A stretch of 46,918 nt of DNA from Actibacterium sp. 188UL27-1 (lineage in GTDB: Bacteria; Pseudomonadota; Alphaproteobacteria; Rhodobacterales; Rhodobacteraceae). Under the pieces are notes generated by a model. It worked only from the letters and a program-made list of their open reading frames with translations, ran no database searches and was not told the DNA's origin. Shown in pieces: positions 42,333 through 46,918 of the stretch; the first letter of the stretch is position 1; every line of letters starts with the position of its first letter. The translations under genes and the position numbers were made by a program. The stretch is taken from the NCBI RefSeq assembly GCF_016901225.1, contig NZ_JAFEUL010000025.1, positions 1 through 46,918 on the forward strand. The letters run 5' to 3'.

Positions 42333-43440
42333 AACCGAACACAGCGAACCCGTGAAAGACAAGCGTTCAAAGCGGCTGGAAATCGCGATCATCGGTATCT
42401 TCTGCATCCTGCTTTTGCAGGCGCTGGTTTGGGCAAGTGATTTCCTGATCCCTGTGACGGCTGCATGTCTGGGATATTTTGTGCTGAACAGACCTCGCAG
42501 ACTCTTGGCAAAGATCGGGATCCCACCAGTGGCGTCGGCTACCCTCTTCACAGCGATATTGACGGCGCTCATCGTAGTCTTGCTTGTTCAGCTCAGCGCG
42601 CCAGCGGCGCAATTCATCGAAGACCTTCCGTCGCTGATGGATGAGATCAAGCAAAAGCTTTCTGCAGCGGGCGGAACACTGGAGGCCATCAACGACGCGA
42701 CCGTTGCTGCAGAGGAAATCATCGACGGTCAGGACGCAGAAACTGTAGAAGTCGAAGTCGTCTCAAACACCGGGATCGCAGCGACGCTGTTCAGCATGGC
42801 TCCGGGGTTCCTGAGCCGAATTCTCTTCGCCCTTATCCTGATCTTTTTCCTGATCGCCTCCGGAGACATGTTCCTGACCAAGACGGTGCAGAGCTTCGAG
42901 CGTTTTGCTGACAAGCGGCGTGCCGTGGAGGTGGCGCATTCAATAGAGGACCGTTTGGGTTATTATCTCGGCGGTATCGCGGTCATCAACGCGGGCCTTG
43001 GTGTGGCTGTAGGTATCGCGATGCATCTTTGGGGAATGCCAAGCGCTGTGATATTCGGGTTCATGGCATTCGGGCTCAACTTCGTACCATTCCTCGGTGG
43101 CCTCATGGGGGCCACTATCGCCGCGGCAGTCGCATTTGTGAGCCTTGATGGAACTTGGGCTGCGGCGGGCGTTTTCGCCACCTACATCGTGCTTACATCC
43201 GTTGAAGGCCAGTTCATCACACCGGTCGTGATTTCGCGCAGAATGCGCCTGAACACTCCGGTCGTATTCCTCTTTGTCGCGTTTTTTGCGTGGATCTGGT
43301 CAATCATCGGCATGATTGTTGCTTTGCCGATACTGATCGTTCTCAAGATCGCTTGTGACGAGACCCAATCATTGCAGACACTTGCGCGGTTTTTAGGTGA
43401 TCTTGACGAGAATTCACCATCCCGTTCCCGGAAAGCTTAG
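42322..43440 (+). CDS. AI-2E family transporter
   Basis: A 372-residue AI-2E transporter family protein with about eight membrane helices and a central soluble segment (residues 100-150). The family features are VTAACLGYFVLNRPRRLLA, GMPSAVIFGFMAFGLNFVPF and the VEGQFITPVVISRRMRLNTP motif. Despite the name most members export unknown substrates. ATG at 42322 is chosen because it overlaps the EEP stop; an earlier ATG at 42295 lies inside it. A TCAGCTG...CAGCTGA inverted repeat (43441-43468) follows the stop. Confidence 0.9.
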   Translation: MQTETEHSEPVKDKRSKRLEIAIIGIFCILLLQALVWASDFLIPVTAACLGYFVLNRPRRLLAKIGIPPVASATLFTAILTALIVVLLVQLSAPAAQFIEDLPSLMDEIKQKLSAAGGTLEAINDATVAAEEIIDGQDAETVEVEVVSNTGIAATLFSMAPGFLSRILFALILIFFLIASGDMFLTKTVQSFERFADKRRAVEVAHSIEDRLGYYLGGIAVINAGLGVAVGIAMHLWGMPSAVIFGFMAFGLNFVPFLGGLMGATIAAAVAFVSLDGTWAAAGVFATYIVLTSVEGQFITPVVISRRMRLNTPVVFLFVAFFAWIWSIIGMIVALPILIVLKIACDETQSLQTLARFLGDLDENSPSRSRKA

Positions 43441-43475
43441 TCAGCTGAAAGTTCGGACTGCCAGCTGATCGCTAG

Positions 43476-43730
43476 CTATGATTTTCGCCGGATCAGCCGC
43501 GCCACAAAGATCAGTAGACATGCACCTACTGCCGCAACAATCAACTGTCCGATCCAACCGCCGAGCGTCGTGCCAAATACGGCGATCAGCAGCCAGTTCA
43601 AAACCAGTGCACCGACGATGCCCAGTAAGATGTTCATCAGCAGACTCTGATCAGATTTCATGATGTTCTCGGCGATCCAACCCGCCAGCGCACCGATTAT
43701 CAGTGCACCAATCCATCCTACTCCGGCCAT
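43476..43730 (-). CDS. GlsB/YeaQ/YmgE family stress membrane protein
   Basis: An 84-residue protein with three membrane helices and Gly-rich turns: WIGALIIGALAGWIAENIMK, ILLGIVGALVLNWLLIAVFG and GQLIVAAVGACLLIFVARLI. This is the GlsB/YeaQ/YmgE (transglycosylase-associated) family of general-stress membrane proteins. ATG follows AAGGAATGATAAA. It is convergent with the AI-2E gene (35 bp between stops). Two hairpins and a 35-aa gene lie upstream. Confidence 0.92.
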   Translation of the reverse strand: MAGVGWIGALIIGALAGWIAENIMKSDQSLLMNILLGIVGALVLNWLLIAVFGTTLGGWIGQLIVAAVGACLLIFVARLIRRKS

Positions 43731-43800
43731 TTTATCATTCCTTGTTCAATTTTGTGAGGTTTGTGCGAGCGGCATCGCTGTGCTCGTACTAATCAAAGAG

Positions 43801-43873
43801 CTGCCACCGGAGGGACGCCGGAGGCAGCGGAACTCGTTAAAACACTGGAGCGATACGGGTCGTTGCCCGTATC
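43801..43873 (-). terminator. Two hairpins downstream of the 35-aa gene
   Basis: GATACGGG (43852-43859) with CCCGTATC (43866-43873) is a perfect 8-bp stem with a 6-base loop, followed on the - strand by GTTTT. CTGCC-a-CCGG (43801-43810) with CCGG-a-GGCAG (43818-43827) is a 9-bp stem with one mismatch, followed on the - strand by CTCTTTGATT. They fit terminators of the - strand small gene or part of a structured RNA. Confidence 0.5.
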
Positions 43874-43979
43874 AATCAGGGGTGCAATCGAGACTGAGCA
43901 GTTCCGCCATGCGCTGGCGGGGGTCGAGAACACGCACTTCATTATCATTGTACTCGGGCCCGGACTCCTGAACCGACAA
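43872..43979 (-). CDS. Candidate 35-aa small protein (TTG start)
   Basis: The frame runs from a TTG at 43979 (AGGA about 9 bp upstream) to TGA at 43872. The product (MSVQESGPEYNDNEVRVLDP, then RQRMAELLSLDCTPD) has the look of a real short protein, with an acidic helix and one Cys, and codon use is GC-rich at third positions. A perfect hairpin starts right after the stop. A motif copy lies 64-88 bp upstream. The family is unknown. The main doubt is the TTG start and the shortness. Confidence 0.4.
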   Translation of the reverse strand: MSVQESGPEYNDNEVRVLDPRQRMAELLSLDCTPD

Positions 43980-44042
43980 CGATGTCGATCCTGGAAGCCG
44001 CTTTCAGCCTAGCAGCATTTACCGAATGGGCGGGTGCGTAGA

Positions 44043-44067
44043 CACTAATCTCTGACAAGTTTTTCGG
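44043..44067 (+). repeat. Recurrent stress-island motif, copy F
   Basis: Reads CACTAATCTCTGACAAG then TTTTTCGG, nearly identical to copy H (one difference in the first 17). It lies between the DUF421 3' end and the 35-aa gene. Confidence 0.55.
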
Positions 44068-44095
44068 TGTTTGCAGCAGGCACTACCAACCGCCT

Positions 44096-44614
44096 TTAAT
44101 CCTCGAGATCGACCCCGCGCAGCAGCGTTTGATCTAGATGGTCCCCGTGTAGAACGGACACATCTCCGGTGGTCTCTAAAATTACGGCCCGTACAGAAGT
44201 CATTTCGAGCGCATTGGCTTCGCGCAGTTTCGCGATGAGGTCGCCTTCGGCAACACGGGTTTTGCGAAGTGCGTCGTAAAGAATTTTGCCATCCCGCATC
44301 AGCAGGACAGGAGCGTTCTGGAAAGCGGTGTCCAAACGATCTGACCTCTGACGCGCATATGCGACACCGAACTGAATTGCAAAGAGTGCAGCCATTGCCG
44401 TCATCGTTTGCACGAGATCGACCCATTTGCCGGTTTGAGCTGCACCAGCCAGCAGCGACCCCATCGCCACCGTCATGACGAAGTCGAAGATGGTCATCTT
44501 CGAAAAAGATCGCAATCCCACGATGCGCACGAGCAGAATGATCCAGCCGAGGCCAAGAGCACTCAGGACGAAGCCTTTGGCAATGGCGTCTGCCATAGCG
44601 TGATCGAGGATCAT
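44096..44614 (-). CDS. DUF421 (YetF-like) membrane protein
   Basis: A 172-residue DUF421/YetF protein: three N-terminal membrane helices with SFSKMTIFDFVMTVAMGSLL, then a cytoplasmic domain (ARQRSDRLDTAFQNAPVLLM and onward, KILYDALRKTRVAEGDLIAK). Function unknown. ATG at 44614 follows AAGGAT at good distance. It begins 10 bp after the DUF998 stop, so the two form an operon. Confidence 0.88.
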   Translation of the reverse strand: MILDHAMADAIAKGFVLSALGLGWIILLVRIVGLRSFSKMTIFDFVMTVAMGSLLAGAAQTGKWVDLVQTMTAMAALFAIQFGVAYARQRSDRLDTAFQNAPVLLMRDGKILYDALRKTRVAEGDLIAKLREANALEMTSVRAVILETTGDVSVLHGDHLDQTLLRGVDLED

Positions 44615-44624
44615 GAGGCTATCC

Positions 44625-45269
44625 TTATATCTCTTGCGCACGGATGTGATCCGCGTCGCGAGCAACCGAGATCAGCATCCAACTGAACGACGCAACCCAG
44701 ACCATGGTGATAACGCCCAAACCCCGTTCGAAGGCGCCGTCGTATTCGGTGGGTAAGAGGAAAAAGATTGGTGCGCCGACGATCCAGAGCGCCGCGCAAC
44801 AGTAGCTGATCACACCATAGCGCCGCGCGATGCCCGATAGGCCGCGCGCCATCGTGAGAAACAGAACAGCAAATAGTAAGCCCAGAAAATAGACGACGTA
44901 AATGTGGATTACGATCCCTTCGCTATCGTTGTCACCATATTCGTTGCGTGCTCCGATCACTACGACACACATGGCGAGCAAGGCGAGGCACGCAATACCA
45001 ACATTCCACCGCGTGCCGTCGAGATGAAGATGGGCCGCCGCGATTGCACAAGCGATCAGCGATGCTGCGTATCCGTAGAGAGCAACATCTTGGATAATCT
45101 CATATCGGCCGGCAGCTAGGTCGCTGACTGTGTCTGCCACCCAATCGTGGTCAGGTACGACGATGCTTCCAACAACATTTCCAAGCAGCAGGCACAAAGT
45201 CCCTATTCCAGCGATCCAAGCCGCTGCATTGAGCAAGTGCTTATCAGGTTGGTGATCATCAATCTGCAT
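44625..45269 (-). CDS. DUF998 membrane protein
   Basis: A 214-residue membrane protein with six predicted helices. The DUF998 pattern is seen in WIAGIGTLCLLLGNVVGSIV, then DHDWVADTVSDLAAGRYEII with the conserved acidic and Asp/Ser residues, and VVIGARNEYG. Function unknown. The ATG at 45269 has AAAGG about 12 bp upstream. It is the first gene of the DUF998-DUF421 pair. Confidence 0.8.
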   Translation of the reverse strand: MQIDDHQPDKHLLNAAAWIAGIGTLCLLLGNVVGSIVVPDHDWVADTVSDLAAGRYEIIQDVALYGYAASLIACAIAAAHLHLDGTRWNVGIACLALLAMCVVVIGARNEYGDNDSEGIVIHIYVVYFLGLLFAVLFLTMARGLSGIARRYGVISYCCAALWIVGAPIFFLLPTEYDGAFERGLGVITMVWVASFSWMLISVARDADHIRAQEI

Positions 45270-45599
45270 AGCAAGGATTACCTTTCGCTCATTTACGCGA
45301 CAGGAAAAGAGATTCAAGCTCCGCAAGGCGCGATTTGGCAGATCTTCGCTCGGAAAGACCTTATCCTCTTTCAAGGCTAGCACAGGTCTGGCGAACTGAC
45401 TGAGCGATCTCGCTAATCTGGAACAGTTTTTCGAACCCTGGGGTCGCAGTATTCGTCGAGATGGTAACGCCAACGTAGAGCGTTGCTAACGATGCCCGCT
45501 ACCGAGAGACCATCCGAGATATTCATGCTGCCTGCGTCGCGCCGGATTTCTTCTACGTCACAGAACATGCTACAGGCTGTGGCGAGTGGGGATAAAACT
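45270..45599. promoter_or_regulatory. Divergent region between DUF998 and histidine kinase genes
   Basis: A 330-bp gap containing motif copy B (45411-45437) about halfway. In-frame ATGs from 45483 could lengthen the kinase by 39 residues, but that stretch has no domain. No other gene is seen. Confidence 0.4.
45411..45437 (+). repeat. Recurrent stress-island motif, copy B
   Basis: Reads CGCTAATCTGGAACAG then TTTTTCGAACC. It shares CGCTAATCTGG exactly with the reverse complement of copy A. Confidence 0.55.
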
Positions 45600-46643
45600 A
45601 TGGCTGCACCGGACCTTTTCGAAACGCGGACTTGGCGTGTAACACCCGATCTCTTGGCGTTCGTGGACCACGACGGACGTTTTGTTGAAACCAATCCGGC
45701 ATGGAAAGTCGTCTTGGGGTGGAGCTTAGACGAAATCCGCGCAATGGTTTTCACCGATTTCCTACACCCTGATGACATGGCGCCGACCCTCAAGGTCTTC
45801 GAGGCGATGCAACGTGGCGAACCGGCATTGCATTTCGAGAACAGATACCGTTGCAAAGATGGGTCCTATCGCTGGCTCTCGTGGGTCGCCGCTGAGGAAG
45901 GGGACATGTTCTTTTGTTCGGCTCGCGACATAACGGATGACAAGGCCCGCGTCCGTGCTTTGCGAACCAGCGATGACGAAGCGCTCTTGCGGGAACAATT
46001 TATTGCCATTCTCGGGCACGACCTGCGCAACCCTCTGGCTGCTATCGGATCAGCGGTACGCATCGCTTCTCGCGAACCCCACAGTGAAAAAATCGAACAG
46101 ATGCTCTCATCAATCCAGAGCAGCGCAGACAGGATGGCCAAGCTCATCGACGTCACCATGGATTTTGCGCGGGCGCGGCTTGGCGAAGGTCTTTCGGCAG
46201 CACTTGAACCAACTGACGATCTATCCAAACGCTTCGAGCTCGTGGTGGAAGAAATCAGGCTCGCGCATCCGGATCGCGTCATCGAGTTCAAGGCTGAAAG
46301 CACTAACCCAATTCTATGTGACGCAGAACGTCTGTGCCAGATGTTGTCCAATTTACTAGGCAATGCGGTCACTCATGGATCGCGACGCCGCCCCATTGAG
46401 GTCGAAGCTCTTTCCATCGAGGATGTTTTTGAACTCTCCGTTGCGAACGCTGGCTCGAAAATCCCGGACAACGTTTTGCCCACTTTGTTCGAGCCTTTTT
46501 CCAGAGGAGGTGATGACAGCTCACTTCAGGGGCTGGGGCTCGGTCTCTACATCAGTGATCAGATCGCGAAAGCCCACGGCGGCACTTTGGAAGTCGAATC
46601 CACGGAAGATCGTACCCGGTTTTGTTTCAAGTTGGAGATTTAA
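45600..46643 (+). CDS. PAS-domain sensor histidine kinase
   Basis: A 347-residue soluble hybridless kinase. A PAS domain runs from about 12 to 118 (LLAFVDHDGRFVETNPAWKV, then FLHPDDMAPTLKVFEAMQRG). The HisKA H-box is FIAILGHDLRNPLAAIGSAV with the phospho-accepting His140. The HATPase has the N-box NLLGNAVTHG and G2 box GLGLGLYISDQ. The G1 box is unusual, NAGSK where DxGxG is normal. No membrane segment, so it is cytoplasmic. A GGGGAT lies before the ATG at 45600. No response regulator is adjacent, so it is an orphan. Confidence 0.88.
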   Translation: MAAPDLFETRTWRVTPDLLAFVDHDGRFVETNPAWKVVLGWSLDEIRAMVFTDFLHPDDMAPTLKVFEAMQRGEPALHFENRYRCKDGSYRWLSWVAAEEGDMFFCSARDITDDKARVRALRTSDDEALLREQFIAILGHDLRNPLAAIGSAVRIASREPHSEKIEQMLSSIQSSADRMAKLIDVTMDFARARLGEGLSAALEPTDDLSKRFELVVEEIRLAHPDRVIEFKAESTNPILCDAERLCQMLSNLLGNAVTHGSRRRPIEVEALSIEDVFELSVANAGSKIPDNVLPTLFEPFSRGGDDSSLQGLGLGLYISDQIAKAHGGTLEVESTEDRTRFCFKLEI

Positions 46644-46798
46644 TGATTGAAGCAAGTTAACCTTGGGCATCTTCGTCGTCTCAATGGCAGATGTCAGCAA
46701 AGCGTTTCTATCCTATTCTTGAGGTTGAAGAGCGTACTATTCGAATAGACTGCGTCTAATTTTTCGAAGTTCATTGGACAGTCTTACTCAAGGGCTTT

Positions 46799-46918
46799 TG
46801 ACCTGCTCCCCTTAGAGTCCGCTAATTTAGGTTAGCTCTGTTCAGGTTTTGGTCTTCCTTTGACCGGTTAGCATATTCGGCTGGCGTCATACCAGCGAGG
46901 CTTGTGTGCGGACGGTGG
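46799..46918 (-). mobile_element. IS3-family insertion sequence, end fragment
   Basis: The terminal region begins TGACCTGCTCCCC at 46799, resembling the end of IS3-family (IS51/IS407-like) elements, followed by the 3' end of an OrfB-type transposase. The element continues beyond the window edge. The exact inverted repeat and target duplication cannot be established here. Confidence 0.65.
46822..46918 (-). CDS. IS3-family transposase OrfB, C-terminal fragment (cut by the window edge)
   Basis: The frame encodes the last 31 residues of an IS3-type OrfB integrase: HRPHTSLAGMTPAEYANRSK then EDQNLNRANLN and stop at 46822. The HxxLxxxTPxEY pattern is diagnostic of rve-type IS3 transposases. The coding region is complete to its stop and runs off the right edge. 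Confidence 0.85.
   Translation of the reverse strand, partial: HRPHTSLAGMTPAEYANRSKEDQNLNRANLN

Noticed and set aside
24364-45599. EcfG-type general stress promoters (GGAAC, 16-17 bp, CGTT)
   Set aside because: GGAAC occurs upstream of some stress genes, for example near 29270, but no copy has CGTT at the right distance.
1-46918. tRNA, rRNA or replication origin genes
   Set aside because: No cloverleaf, no rRNA-like stretch and no repA/B/C or initiator gene was recognised by eye; a dedicated RNA search was not possible.

Overview
The window reads as DNA of a Rhodobacteraceae-type alphaproteobacterium (roseobacter/paracoccus relatives), probably on a RepABC-class plasmid or chromid. The evidence is GC-rich codon use, a RHE_PE00001-like / DUF1403 / ScpB trio of the kind carried by alphaproteobacterial large replicons, DUF1127 and FAD-SLDH family genes, and the tail of an IS3-family transposase at the right edge. 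No rRNA, tRNA, CRISPR array or replication initiator gene was found; the plasmid assignment is inference.

Layout. (1) 0.2-3.1 kb, + strand: replicon-backbone genes (two winged-helix-ended proteins and ScpB). (2) 3.1-10.6 kb, - strand: a defence island. Its distal part is a tightly packed Fic - GajA (OLD/TOPRIM nuclease) - GajB (UvrD-like helicase) operon, i.e. a Gabija system with a Fic AMPylase gene in front. Its proximal part is an unknown 238-aa protein, an XRE-ImmA/IrrE metallopeptidase and a 64-aa CxxC protein. The two parts are separated by a 195-bp leader with four spaced repeats of a GAAC...TTCATG element. (3) 10.9-16.9 kb, + strand, divergent: an SbcD/Mre11-like nuclease, a 1135-aa SbcC/Rad50/YhaN-like ATPase, and a membrane-anchored HIRAN-domain protein, which together could form a DNA-end-sensing system.

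(4) 17.1-24.4 kb, - strand: redox/detoxification genes. These are catalase (HPII type), aldehyde dehydrogenase, glutathione S-transferase, an NAD(P)-binding SDR-like protein, a Tat-exported FAD-SLDH small subunit and its GMC/3Fe-4S partner. (5) 24.7-46.6 kb: a stress and envelope island bracketed by two paralogous Crp/Fnr regulators at 24.7 and 36.8 kb. It holds DUF1127, CsbD, formate/nitrite-type transporter, Hsp31/PfpI-like, PRC-barrel, host-attachment, GNAT, CopG-esterase-C45, transglutaminase/DUF4112/Pmp3, DUF892 ferritin-like, YqjD-like/holin-like/DUF3618, BrkB-EEP-AI-2E, GlsB, DUF998-DUF421 and PAS histidine kinase genes, plus several proteins under 60 residues. A degenerate 18-25 bp intergenic motif (core CAGATTAG / CTAATCTG) recurs about ten times across this island and nowhere else that I noticed, so it may be the shared control element. 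(6) The right edge enters an IS3-family element.

The most interesting items are the Fic-Gabija operon and its phased repeat leader, the SbcCD-like/HIRAN trio, the repeated stress-island motif with two near-identical Crp/Fnr recognition helices, and the small unannotated-looking genes at 31.1, 38.2, 43.9 and 27.1 kb.
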